Shown here piece after piece: positions 34,831 through 46,839 of a DNA stretch of 64,000 nt. Position numbers and translations under genes: made by a program. Location: assembly GCF_965363235.1 (NCBI RefSeq), contig NC_134849.1, positions 47,128,122 through 47,192,121 of the forward strand. The letters are read 5' to 3'. The stretch is from Mytilus galloprovincialis (taxonomy: Eukaryota; Mollusca; Bivalvia; Mytilida; Mytilidae). Position 1 is the first letter of the stretch. Each line of letters begins with the position of its first letter. The notes beneath the pieces were generated by a model that saw only the letters and a list, made by a program, of their open reading frames with translations, did no database searches and was not told the DNA's origin.

Positions 34831-37800
34831 CTTAAATAACAATAAATAAAATATTGATAAAATTCCTATTGTCTTTTCCAAAAAAGCTCTGAAAAATATA
34901 TACAATCTGTCACATACATTGATTCTTTTAAACCATCTTAAGGTGTTATTATTTTAGAACACGTGTCTTCTGTGGCGTGTTTTATTTTTATTTTTTACGA
35001 ATATTACCTATGTATTATTTGTAAATTATAAGGTCAGGGGTTTCATAACCACACATTACTTCAAACCTTAACTAAATTTTTCCATAAATATAAAGATTTG
35101 GTTATGAAGTTTGATTGTACCTGTACCTGTATAAAACTTATTTCAAACGGGGTACCACATTCTCATTTTTACGGAAATTTAGAAACGTTCCTTGTTAACT
35201 TTTCGATCCCTTAACTGATTCTAAAAGGTTACCAATTCAACACTGTAATTTTATCTTTGAATATTGTTTTTATTGGTTTTGGTATTGATTTTGTTATCAG
35301 TAAATTAAAGGAAACCCAATACAATTGTTTATACTAATGAATATTCATGGCTCTACAATTTGCGGATACCTGTATCTTGACATTGCACAAGGTCATGTTT
35401 TCTCTAACTGGTAATTACGTCTCTACACTAAGTCCATTGGTTGTTGGACGTGTACTGATTCATATTTTTTTGTTAGTTGTTATTTGCTTTGAACTATCTG
35501 ACACACATTAACTGCAAGTTCCTTCAAATCTGTGAGTCTTTGTGTTGTTGGGATATACAAGTATTTGGACTGTTATTCAGTGGTTTACGTTTGTCGATGC
35601 GCTTCAAATTAGTGTTATGTTATTTTGTTAATACATAAATTAGGCCGTTAGTTTTCACGTTTGAATTGTTTTACATAGTCATTTCGTTGCCTTTTATTGC
35701 TAACTATGCGGTATTAGCTTTAACCATAGTTAAGGTGTATAGTTGTTAATTTCTGTGTCATTTGGTCTCTTATGAAGAATTGTCTCAATGTATATCTTAT
35801 GTTGTCCACAGTCTTATATATCATTTATATCATTTAGACAGGTATTCACGTTTCTAGGTTTTTAAGGAGGATGAGGCTTTTTCAAAACTTTTAAAAGCTC
35901 TATACAAATGCCCATTTTCAATCTTATACGTCCATAATGACTTTTATAACTTATGATTACAGATACTAATACAGAAAAAATGTAATTACTACACGATAAA
36001 ATATACATCATTGCTTTGCATCAACTCAAGCAGATCATTCAATGGAAACATTCCTTTTCCTTGGTCCTTTTCGACCGACATTAAAATTATTGCAAACATG
36101 AGGCCACGCTTTTTGAACGTTAACCCCCTTTATAAACTAATACGGTTCTGTAGATGGCTTATTGCAAGGATAAGTCTATTTCCTTATCTTATTTACTCAA
36201 GTTTTGGTGGCATACCTGATTTACCGAACTATCCTAATGGACGACCTGGAAATTAAATTCATTCTAATCATGTAGGTTATATTTGCCGCTTGACGCTAAG
36301 CAAACAATACGTTATTAATTTCAATCGTCCGAAGCACTTTTCTGGATTTACCATCATCATGAACGCTCAATTTGTGATCCGACGAATAATTAGGACCAAA
36401 ACAGTTACAGTGCTATATGACTAAAATGTACCTACAAAATAGACTAATTTATCTAAGGTAAATTTTGCCTGAGGAAGTTGAAACATAAGAGTCTTTATTA
36501 ATTATGAAATTCATAAATGAAATATTTTTAAAAAGATTTGTTATGAATCATGTCAGTACCAAAATACTGACTACTGAGCTGATATACTCAGCTAATATAC
36601 TCAGGCCCCGATTGAGTTGAAACCTTCTTGGAATCAGTAAATTCTTATTAATATCTAAGATTAGAATTTATCATTTATTATAATTTCGAGAATAAGATAA
36701 TACCCTTTTCCCGACTCCTAGTAAAAATAAGAAAATAGATTTTATTTTAAAATTACCGTAAATACGACCAGGAACTTTAGAGCTTAATATTAGCGAGTGT
36801 CATTCCTTAATTATATTGGTTTCTATGATCTATAACAGTAAATATCAATTTTCGAATTTCAATGCCCATAAAGAATCACTATGTTCTGAACCAGTAGAAT
36901 GATGATTAACTCAGGACCGAATAGTACACCAACAGAGGTGTCGACCTATTGGAAATAATATCATTAAAGGTGCAAATTATACTGCTATGAGATGTGTATT
37001 TAAAAATGAAAATATCTTCCATTATGTTTCAGGACAAATAGTTTTAATTTCAAAATCATGAAATATACCAAAAAGCGTAGCCCAATCTGGAATTTGAAAC
37101 AGCTTTGAACGAGGGATATCCGTTCCTTGATTTAAATGATTTACCTATTTTTAAGCTAAAACGAAATTACTTAGCTTCTAGGTTAGTGATACTTTTGAGA
37201 CTAACGTCAACCAGCACCGGTAACAACCAAGTGGTGGTACTTCTCACTGTACCACTTTTAAAGCAAGAGATACGTTATATGTATATATCAATGTACTAAA
37301 CTCAGATTAGTATCACACGTAGGAAAATAATCGAACAAAGGAGGATGTATGAATTGAAATTCCGATACAGTTAAAACTTAATTATGTGATAAACATCAGA
37401 TTTTCAAAGAAAAGAGGTAGTAAAATTGCATTGACATAGCAGAGAATGACAGGTCACGATTATTGTTCTTTACTTTTAATAAAAAATATTTAGTAGGTTA
37501 AGTTTTGTTTTTAAATTAGAAAAAAATATATGAATCTTGTTTGATGTAAATAATAGGGTGAACTGTATATTTATACTTGGAATGCATTTAATTTTCTTCG
37601 TTTTGTATGGAATCGATCGAAATAAATGTTAGATGACACTTTTGTTGATAAGTTTTAACATGCAACAACGTGTAAAAAGTACAATAAACAGAAATATCAA
37701 ACTCATAGGAAAATTCAAATATGTAGAGTCATTGGGGAAAATCAGCATTGTTCATTTAAGATAAACAAAATTAAGCAATTTAATCTTAAATTTCATAATT

Positions 37801-37975
37801 TTAGGATATTTCGCATGGGTTTCTTTTAAATTCAATCAGATTTGACGTATTGATAGACATGTCCTAGTTCCACCTAGTTTACTATATTGATGAAAACGTA
37901 TCTGTTTCGTCTGGTACTTGTAAGGACAAATAAGTAGACGCATTTTATTGTTAAGGTAATGTTTAAATATCATTT
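34831..37975. other. Long AT-rich spacer, no gene seen
   Basis: Only degraded repeat scraps are visible: a family A end at 35725-35805 (gtatagttgttaatttctgt) and a short duplicated 'gatatactcagctaatatac' at 36580-36603. Reading frames at 36011-36256 and 37105-37299 have no recognisable domain or splice context. Confidence 0.45.
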
Positions 37976-37979
37976 AGAA

Positions 37980-38345
37980 TAATCTTAAAAAGCAAATAAA
38001 AGAAAATCCAAAAACAGAAAGTCCCTTATCAAATGGTTAAATCAAAAGCACAAACACATTCCACCAACAGAAATCAAGTGTCATATGCCTGACTATGATC
38101 AAACATTTACCTGTGTATAAAACGGTGGAATGAGCCTGGTTTCATAGCTAGCTTAACCTCTCACTTGTCTGACAGTCGCATGTTCTCCCATTATGTTGAC
38201 AACAATGTGTGAGCATAAGGCATAGGAAACGTCGAAATGAACCTGGTTTCATAGCTAGGTGAACCTCTCACTTGTTAAACAGTCGCATATTCTTCCATGA
38301 TAATGGCAACAATGTCTGAGCACAATGGGTAAAAATGTCAAAGGA
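37980..38345 (-). repeat. Family B repeat with internal ~110-bp tandem duplication
   Basis: 'cctggtttcatagctag' plus 'acctctcacttgt' occurs at 38132 and again at 38240, with the following 'cagtcgcat' and 'acaatgt' segments also doubled. It is the reverse orientation of 13110-13270. Confidence 0.65.
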
Positions 38346-38884
38346 TACAGCAGTCAGTATTGTGTTATAATCTTAACCACTATGAAAAAAAAACAACTAC
38401 GTCATTACAGAAAAAAGGCGCATAAAACATGATGAAAGAGAAGAAAATAAAAATTTGCCATAGAACAATATTGATTATACCAGTGTTTAGAGTGTTAATA
38501 AAATTGAGAATGGAATAGATTGAACAGTAAAACACTATTAATGAAAAAGTCATGTATTTCAATCTCAAGAAAAGAAACAGAACATTTTACGTCTTGTAAA
38601 TTGGTTACTAAGAGTTTTTGAATGTCGCTGAATAATTGAGAGGCAAACATTAGAAAATAAACGAATGTGTCCGCTCATAGGGGTGTCAAAGTAATCATAT
38701 AATCACAAATTTTTATGTCAATATTTTCAGATAATCATTAATATCTTTTTAAAACAAAATAATTAAATGATTACTTTTAAAACGGCCAATCACAAAATCA
38801 CAACACACGAAGAGGCCCACTAATGAAGAATGATGTTTGCTTCTTTAAAATAAAACATTGTTTTTCAAGAAGGAAATGATCGTA

Positions 38885-39034
38885 GCATTTTCAAAGAATT
38901 GAGCTGACATTCCAATAAGTTCAAATTTAAATGTTGCAATTCAATACATGTAAATCCATACAAAACATTGTTTAAAAGTAGGGCTTGTATTATTTGAAAT
39001 ACTAGTATTCAGTCAGTTGGGAGAGACTAACAAG
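38885..39034 (+). promoter_or_regulatory. Gene 2 putative promoter and 5' UTR exon
   Basis: Aligned with the gene 3 upstream region, this shares CATTCCAATAA (38908-38918, containing CCAAT), TTTAAAAGTA (38971-38980, TATA-like) and an initiator-like TCAGTCAGTTG (39010), then the leader end ACTAACAAG at 39034. In gene 2 the base after the leader is A (aag|ataata) where genes 1 and 3 have GT, so the usual donor looks mutated. Confidence 0.5.
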
Positions 39035-39479
39035 ATAATATATTTGTTTGCAATTTAACCAAATTTAATTTAATATATCATTGATACCCGAATACGCTAC
39101 TTTTATGTGAACAACCTATGTCGAGACGAATCCAAATTTTAAAGAAACTTTAAAAAGTAAGAATAAGAATATTGATTTGAAACTTATGGCTCTGGTACGT
39201 ATGGTGATGTGTGCCATTTTATGACGTCATAACTAAATAAGTAAAAATATTTTGTTTTTGAATTTTATAATTAAAAAGACCCTTATGTTTCAACTTCCGC
39301 AGACAATAAGTTTTACTTTATAATACAGGATAATAAAGTCTAAGTGGATGAAATGTTAATATAGAATTAATCAGTAAACAAGCCATTTTTCTTTTTCTTT
39401 TTTTTTTCTTTTTGTTGTTAAATATTTTATCATTAAGCTACATGAAAACCCTACTTTTACTGGTCACATCCTTAAATTA

Positions 39480-39835
39480 CTTCTTATCGAACCGCGGGTA
39501 AATTATCACGTTGTGATTGGTTTAACGCCATCACGTGGTTACCCCCAATGAGACCGTAGAGGGTTAGTAAATTTCATAGGGGGTTCATGACGCGTTAATA
39601 GTGAAGTCATCTATGAATGATTGTTGTGTTTCATTGTTTTTTTTCAACAAAACGCAGCAGAAAAAGTCCAGCGTGCGATAAATTCGTTATACGGTTAACT
39701 ACTGACCCCCTACGGATCCATAGAGGGTGAATTAAATCCATAGGGTATACGGCCTCCGACCTCACCCCCTATTGATTTTACTAACCCTCTATGAATTCGT
39801 AGGGGTCAGTAGCGAACCATATAACTTATAATAGA
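39480..39835. mobile_element. Foldback element in gene 2 5' UTR intron
   Basis: tatacggttaactactgacc (39691) with ctacggatccatagaggg is inverted as ccctctatgaattcgtagggg (39790-39810) and cagtagcgaaccatata. Further TAGAGGGTTAGTAAA / TTTACTAACCCTCTA pairs occur at 39557 and 39778. The arms form at least one ~60-bp hairpin. Confidence 0.65.
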
Positions 39836-39918
39836 ATACTAGAACATACATGTATATTGTTGAACACAGGCACGTTTGAAAGTCTCAGTTGTAAAAGTTT
39901 TAAAATTATGTATTTCAG

Positions 39919-41701
39919 ATGAAAGTCGCATGGATTCTTTTGCTATCTTTAGTCCTTGTCTTCCTCTTAGAGGATTGCGAAGCATGGAGGGTTAGAATAA
40001 GAGGAATGCGATTTTTCCGAAAGGTATTACCCAGAATTCGAGGAAGGCGCCTTATACGCAAAATTGGTCATATAATTAAAGGCACAATCAAAACCATTAC
40101 GAGAGTAGCTGTACTTAACAACCCATGGCTTTTCTTTGCTAAGCAAGTATACGATCGCTACAAAGCAAAGAAAATGCAAGCAAAATTATCTGGACAACAA
40201 ACATGTGTAGCTGATGATGTATGCGGGGGTTCATGTATCAATAACGAATGTATGTGGTACTGTGACAACGTATGTAATATAATGGCCGATGATAAGGTGA
40301 GATGTATTTATGAGAAAAGCATATGCGATTTTATTAATCAAAGATCTTTGTAAAATTTTACTGAACACTGATTGGTAAAACGAGTTTTTTTGCATTAATT
40401 CATTGGTTTATACTTCGAAAACCCATGTTTCCAAAATTAATTGTGTCACTTGAGTAAACTTCTCTGCGGCTGCTGCACCAGTTAAACTTGCAGTCACGAT
40501 ATAGCCATGAGGTCTGACAGTGGTGTTAAACTCCAACCACCACCTATTATATGTAAAACATTGTCTATTTAATTGTTATATATTCGTGCTCGATACACAT
40601 GAATAGAGAATTTGAATATTAAAAAACATGATATTGTAAACAAAAAATAAAAATGATAGGTTTGATAAATCAGAGGGAGAACAAGAAAAATACCAAGGTG
40701 ATTTTCAAGATTTTTAAATTCTCAAGTCAAATACACACGGACCCTGCCATGGCAAAAATGAACCAGCCAAACTAACAAAGAAAAGCAAAAAAAAAAAAAA
40801 CAATACGAATTAAAATTAGGACCACAAAAACCTAGCCGGGATATGGTCGCAGGTGTTTCTGCTCTACATGTGACAGCCTTTATAAAATTAAACACATTGA
40901 TAAACAAAAAAAAAATCAATTTCCAGACATTTATTAGTATAAAATATATGATTAAAAATGATTACGTTAACGTTATAATGAAGTGATAATTGATTTTGTT
41001 TCACACTGACATACTTCTTTTATGACTTACAGTTTAATTGGCGAGGAGATTTAGTGGAGTTACCATGCAAATATTCAGCATACGACTATAGTGGTGCTGG
41101 ATACTTTTATCCGTCAGATCTTGCATTCCATATTAAAGAGCGAGGCCGAGAACGTGACAACATGATGGTTTTCAGACGTTTAGATCAAAATGGTGAGTAA
41201 ATAACATTCGAACACGAGGAGCCAAAGCATAGTTACGTTACTGTCATATTTGCTTGAATATTTATTGATTTCAACTGGTCAAAATTACCCTCGAAAAACC
41301 AACATATTGAATTGTTTTATTTACTATCCAATTCGGTTTTAGGCAATGTGAAAATTGTGTTATTTACTTTGAACAGTGAAACTGTAATGAAATCTCCAGC
41401 TGTCCATATAAGCGCTATTGTTCTTTATATTTAATAACTATTTATTGAGCAAAGCAATCATTTTATTTGAGTAACCTAGTCTGATTGCATGATACTTTAG
41501 TCTTTTTTTTATTGCATTCATCGCATTATTCTACTTTAAGTGTTATATTTTCGATATTATACATGTTATAAGTTTTAGCTAAAACAAAGGCCCTGTTTTA
41601 TTATTTATCCGTTAATTTTCATTTAAGGCGATGGTAGAGTCTCCGCAAGTGAGTTTAGTAATACAAAGAAATATCTGCTGATTGACCAAGAAACCTGTTA
41701 G
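39919..41701 (+). CDS. Gene 2: secreted cationic Cys-rich EF-hand protein, 203 aa
   Basis: Coding exons are 39919-40296, 41033-41192 and 41628-41701 (378+160+74 nt), phases 0 and 1. The signal peptide is residues 1-22. The basic segment 23-62 holds two copies of an RIRGxRxxRK module (RVRIRGMRFFRK and PRIRGRRLIRK) followed by a Lys/Ile-rich amphipathic-looking stretch. Cysteines are at 96, 102, 106, 111, 115 and 119, with Cys138 and terminal Cys203. EF-hand loop DQNGDGRVSASE is at 177-188. The ATG is fixed by the AG immediately before it and by the paralogues. It is close to gene 3 in the signal and cationic regions but shares NIMADDK at the exon 1 end with gene 1. Probable role: secreted host-defence or Ca-binding peptide precursor; unproven. 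Confidence 0.88.
40685..40890 (-). repeat. Degraded Penelope-like tail in gene 2 intron 1
   Basis: 'aacctagccgggatatggtc' and 'gctctacatgtgac' resemble the tail word order at 27650-27720. The match is weak. Confidence 0.3.
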
Positions 41702-42045
41702 TGCTCTAAGGTGATTTATATCATTTTATACTATTTTATTATTTTTTGACATGCATTTAGTTCTGATAGATTATTTTAATCAAGAAGTAAATCATTAAGT
41801 TCATTGCAAAATATCTTCAAGAGTTGCATTCTTAAATGAATAGCCCTTCTAAATTGTCTAAACCTTTCAAATTCGCTTTAGTTATTATTTAAACTAAGGG
41901 CTCTTGACTTCTTATTTATGAGGTGAAAAAAATGAATTTTAATTGAATTTATTAGAAATGGTTGTTTCAACTTATTTTAAAACATGTAAAAATTTCTATG
42001 TGAATATTTTGCACCATATTTTATGAGATTTTATTCTTTTTACAG

Positions 42046-42192
42046 ATATTTGAAAAAGAAACGTTAACAACGCCAGAAATAACAACAACAACTTTGACAA
42101 TTCCTAAAAGTGTTATTTTTAGTTTCACGTTAATTATATATTATAATTAGCTTGACAATACTTTTATTGAAAATAAATGATGCATGACTTTA
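42046..42192 (+). terminator. Gene 2 3' UTR exon with polyadenylation signal
   Basis: After the stop the donor AAG|gtgatt is at 41711. The acceptor ctttttacag ends at 42045. AATAAA lies at 42172-42177. The exon start (ATATTTGAAAAAG) aligns with GAGGTTTAAAAAG in gene 4. Confidence 0.65.
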
Positions 42193-42194
42193 TT

Positions 42195-43325
42195 ACGTTT
42201 TGTTGATACGTAGCGTCGGCCTCATTGAATATATTCCAAATACTCTTTACATATTGTTTAAACTAAGCTGGTCAAGAGCAACATTTGAAGTGATTTACCT
42301 GTTTCGTTTATAAAAGTAAATTAGTGTGAGTTGTACGAACCGATAGACGGTTGTCTTTGTCATATCGTCATACATTTACATCCTAACAAAAACTGTCGTC
42401 AAGATATTTATGAATAATGTCAAATAATGATTATCGAATTCTGCATATTTATAATTTTTCGTGGGATGCCAATTTTCATGTATATTGTGGGTAAATGTGT
42501 ACCAAAAATAGTAAACTTTTCATATACGTCACATCCGGTTATTGGTTGGTGTTCGTCATGCTCAGTCTTTAATTTGTTATGTGATTATGTTATGTCTTTT
42601 GTTATGTTTGTTTTTTGGTCTTTAGGTGATTTTGAATGTCCCTTTTGTATCTTTCGACTATCTTTTATAAAGGATTTCATAGAAACTTTAGCAGAACCAT
42701 TAAATCTAAAGACCTCCATGACATATACATTTTTCTCAGTTCAAAAAAGTTCATATCCAGAGTAGGACACAAAAATGATTCGAAATAGGCAGATATGGAA
42801 CAAACTTCAGTCACAGAAACACAAACACAAAATCATATGCAATCTTTTTTGGGAAAAGACTTGTGTCGTTCATGCAATGTCCAAATCTTAATCGTCCTGA
42901 ATCTAAAACGTATTTGAAACCAACACCTTATACAATGCAAATGTTTACAGAATTTCAACATAGGAAAAATGTAGAACCTTTTAGTGTCAGAAGTTCCCTT
43001 AATAAAAGGGTTTGATTTTAAAATAATATAGCATATAAATAAACGTACTACCTTTTAAGGACTACTCAAACAACTGACAAATCTTTCAAAACAACCGGAA
43101 ACAAGGGTAACTTTATTTAAAATTCCTGACAAAAAAATACATTCACGCAATAGATTTGGCTTTTGGTAAGGTGGTTTGTGGTTAAATAAGTTTTTCGAAG
43201 TTAATATAGTATTTGCCTCTTTACGTTAAATAACCAAACAATTACCAATCAAAGTTAGTATAAGTTTTAGTTTAATGAAAATGTTGGCATCGATCAATGA
43301 AGAGAATGCGCATCTTGTGCCGTAA
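42195..43325. other. Spacer between genes 2 and 3, first part
   Basis: The frame 42427-42765 is T-rich and derives from a degraded repeat (tgatgtcccttttgtatct-type words near 42640). No gene is supported. Confidence 0.45.
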
Positions 43326-43334
43326 CTTTTAGTT

Positions 43335-43525
43335 TGATAAACACATGTTAAATGGTATTACAAAGCCGATAAATAGTCTAATACGGCAGGTCACATTTGT
43401 TAAAATTGAAGGGGATTGCGACATAAGGAATATATCCGATACCATCTGTGAAACGGTTATTCTATAATGGCTAACCAACTCGTAATGGCGTCTGTAAATT
43501 TTCGAGGAGATGATTTCAACTTCAC
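43335..43525 (-). mobile_element. Penelope-like RT C-terminal fragment
   Basis: The - strand contains YRRHYELVSHYRITVSQMVSDIFLMSQ-like sequence (about 43400-43510), matching GRHHELVDRYGITVSQMISD in the copy at 27812, plus the start of the tail. Heavily truncated. Confidence 0.65.
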
Positions 43526-43529
43526 TATT

Positions 43530-45075
43530 TGAAACTCTTGGTATGATGATGCATATATTATAACCAAACTTTGTTTGCAAGTGGTATCAATAAAAATTTA
43601 ACAATTTTTTTTTGCTGTTTTTCCATCTTATAATCTATTACTATTTAGTTTGGAGTATTGTTGAAAAATGTAGAAAACATGAATTCAAAATTTATTCACA
43701 AAAAGTTTGCTTGCTCTCGAACCCGTTCAGTATATAACAAACAAAGGATTCATTACAGTGAACTTAAATCAAAACATCAGATTAAAAGTAACAAAACACA
43801 ACACGATATACCATAATTTTAATGAAAATTAAAAGTAAAAAGGCTTCACAAGCAATGTAGCAATGTGATTTGTAATATAAAAAATATGGAACCCGAATCA
43901 TCAATTTGGAGGTCTTTTTTTTAAACAAAACAAATAACTTTCAAGTCATTTGGTTATAACGGTATCATTGGTCCCAATCAGCAAATTAACACAAATCAAT
44001 GATATCTGACCATTTATTTTAAGAAAAATGAAAAAAAAAATAATTGAATGCTGGAAAATTGCATTTTTTGTTGTTGAAATTATGATTTGTCTTTTAACAT
44101 AATTTTGGTGTTTGTTTTAATTATGAACAGATTTGTTTTAAGTATTACTAAATAAAAACACACAAAAGTACACAAAAATAAATCATATACTATATTGCAC
44201 TTAAACTGATGCTTAAAATGTTTTTAAAAAGCAATATTAAAGCACGTAATACTTTTGCTATGAAATCATGTCATTTTACATTCTTATATCGATGACCAAT
44301 CTTGTCAATAGATTTGATGCATCAATCATAAGATAAAAAACATTTTTATAATACTAAGAACAAATCTGCCAATGGAATGCAGATAAGCAAATCATCTCGT
44401 CATTCCATAATGCCATGACGGAACAACACACGTAAACTTATAACCGTTATTAATAATTCTATGTATCCCAAAAGATGGATGTAAGAAAAATAATAAGCTA
44501 CAAATAATATAAAACCGCTTGAATGTTTGGTTTTCAATGAAAAAAATAAATCTCCCAACTGACCTTCGAAGGAATATAGCTTATCGATATTTTGCAGTGT
44601 AAATGTTTATGAAAATAACCATTAATAATGATGACCGGAAAGATTGTTTTTTTTTTTTTTTAAATATTTTGCTTCTCATATTCACGTTTACCTCACAAAC
44701 CCTAGTATGTTTCTATCATTTGTGTTTTCATTTCAGCAAGTAGTGGTTGTTTGTCGTGTTGTTTTAAATCTTTTGTCAAATAGCTATTCATTTATAACGT
44801 TGGGCTCATGCCTTACTGCTTGGATATGTTGTTGTTTTTTTAAGTTATATCTTGACTGATCATATAAGTAAACTGTGCTTTCCAAAGCTATATGAGGTAG
44901 CAAAGTCAAATTTGTTTTTCAGGTTTTTACTAGCAGTAAAATTCTAAGAAATACAAGTCCATTTAGTGTCCTAAATTTTGCAAAAACAATGTTTGAAAAT
45001 AACTTGTATGCAATATAAATATATTTAACATATTGAGATTATCGACATTGTAACATCAGAAAACAGAAACAAAAT
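43530..45075. other. AT-rich spacer
   Basis: No supported feature. The frame at 44644-44859 is a T-rich artefact starting in a poly-T run. Confidence 0.45.
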
Positions 45076-45077
45076 GT

Positions 45078-45235
45078 CATATGAAAAAACCCAGATATGG
45101 TATCCACCAAAGTTCAAATGAAGTGATAAGTAATTATAGGCAATCGTACGACCTTCAACAATGAGAAAACTTCTTACCTTCTGGTCGATTATAAAAGGCC
45201 CCGACATGAAAATATATGAAAAAATCAATTGAGAA
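45078..45235 (+). repeat. Family A repeat, degraded
   Basis: 'cgtacgaccttcaacaatga' and 'gattataaaaggccccgaca' match 60650-60715. Confidence 0.65.
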
Positions 45236-45439
45236 AACTTAAGCGGTTTAGTTTATAATAAAGCAAATATGACAAAAATTAACCAACACAAAAACATTTA
45301 AGTATGTTTTGCGGAGCACCAGTTTCGATTCTTGCAAAGAAGTTTAAAAAATCTGAAAAAAATCAACTTTAAAAGTATAAAATACAATTTCCAAGAAGTT
45401 AATAGCGAAAAGAACAAATTGTTTTCATTGAAACTTCAA

Positions 45440-46440
45440 TGCAGTTCAATTTCTGTAACGTTAACCTAAGGTGTGGGATGAGTTGTAACATGTTGTAATC
45501 TGATATTTAGATATACCATATGTGAAAAGGTTTAGACATGCAAAACAAACATTACAACTTCTACCATTAGAATTTGATTATTGAGACTTTTCCTTCTTTG
45601 GTTTTTTTTTTTTTTTTAGTAATTTTTAGTAGTTTCACCCCCATCGTCATTAAAAATTACAATGAATAATGGAAATACACATTTTCTTTTTATAATTTCA
45701 CACTATATCCAATATTTCTTTAAGAAACAGAAGACACCTAGATCACTACATTCTCAATACGATCATATGTCACTAAATAATGTACCAGTAAAAGTCACAA
45801 ATAAACCTTTGTTGCATTAGTTAAACCTAAAGACATCATATAATTTAGAAGAAACCGTTCGGGATACCTATATAACATATTTTAGTGTCAAAAAGAAAGT
45901 CAATAATTCCAAAAACACAATTGGACCCTATTTATTCGTGGATAAAATACCATTAGAAAAATACACCTTCAGTTTTGTAAATATACAATGGGTATTAGAA
46001 TAACATTTTAAACTTAGAAGCAAGAGCTGATTTGGACTGCCTCTGGAAATAAAAATTAAATTTCATTCTTTATTGTATCTGATAATCTTATACTAGTATT
46101 CTGATAAAAACAACTTATCGTGACATACATGTACTAGTGATCCTTTACTTCACTGTCTCAAACTTTAACTCTATAGGAATTTATTCTTGGTTTGAAGTTT
46201 TGTTAAGAGATTAGCTTTTTCGCTGTTGGACCCTTTTTAGTCATTAATAAAAATCATTAGAAAATATTTTCCTTCCATTTTGTAAATATACATCGGGTAT
46301 TTGAATAACATGAGGTCCGCCTCCGGATGCAGGATTTTTTCGCTGGCGTTGAAGACCCATTGGTTGCTTTCTGCTGATTTGTATTGATTGGTCGAGTTGT
46401 TGTCCCTTTGACACAATCGATTTTCATTCTCAATTTAATT
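45440..46440. repeat. Family H, a local duplication and a family E tail
   Basis: 45445-45600 is family H (atctgatatttagatatacc, tagacatgcaaaacaaac). 'ttttgtaaatatacaatggg' at 45975 and 'ttttgtaaatatacatcggg' at 46278 mark a short direct duplication. 46305-46435 is a family E tail (ggatgcaggattttttcgct, gtccctttgacacaatcg). Confidence 0.5.
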
Positions 46441-46734
46441 TAGTATCCTTGAATCGAACTAATATAATTTTCCGTAAAACTATATTAAAATTTTTCTTCA
46501 TCCTATTAATAAAAAAGAACAATCTTGATCGCCATAATTTTTGTACAATGTCACCTCAAATGATTAATTGTTGATTGTACAATTTCGATTGTATATTTAA
46601 TAAAATAAGCATTTGGGTCGTGCGACACACCACCAACGAGTATCTCTAAGTTGTGGAAAAAGTAAATTTTTGAATTTGAGAAGAGCGGCGTAAAGCAATC
46701 CATCTTATTTTACATAATAGTAATTGGTTTATTT

Positions 46735-46835
46735 CCAATAAGACGAAAGTGAAATTAAAAAAATACTGAACTCCGAGGAAAATTCAATCGTAATCAAATG
46801 GCAAAATCAAATAACAAAACACATCGTTTGAATCC
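46735..46835 (-). repeat. Family B fragment
   Basis: 'atactgaactccgaggaaaa' and 'caaatggcaaaatcaaa' match 53462-53525. Confidence 0.6.
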
Positions 46836-46839
46836 AGAG

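Noticed and set aside
36011..36256. 81-codon frame ending in a Pro/Gly-rich stretch
   Set aside because: No recognisable domain, signal peptide or convincing splice signals.
42427..42765. 112-codon frame with possible membrane segments
   Set aside because: Composition and word content match degraded repeats; no splice partners.
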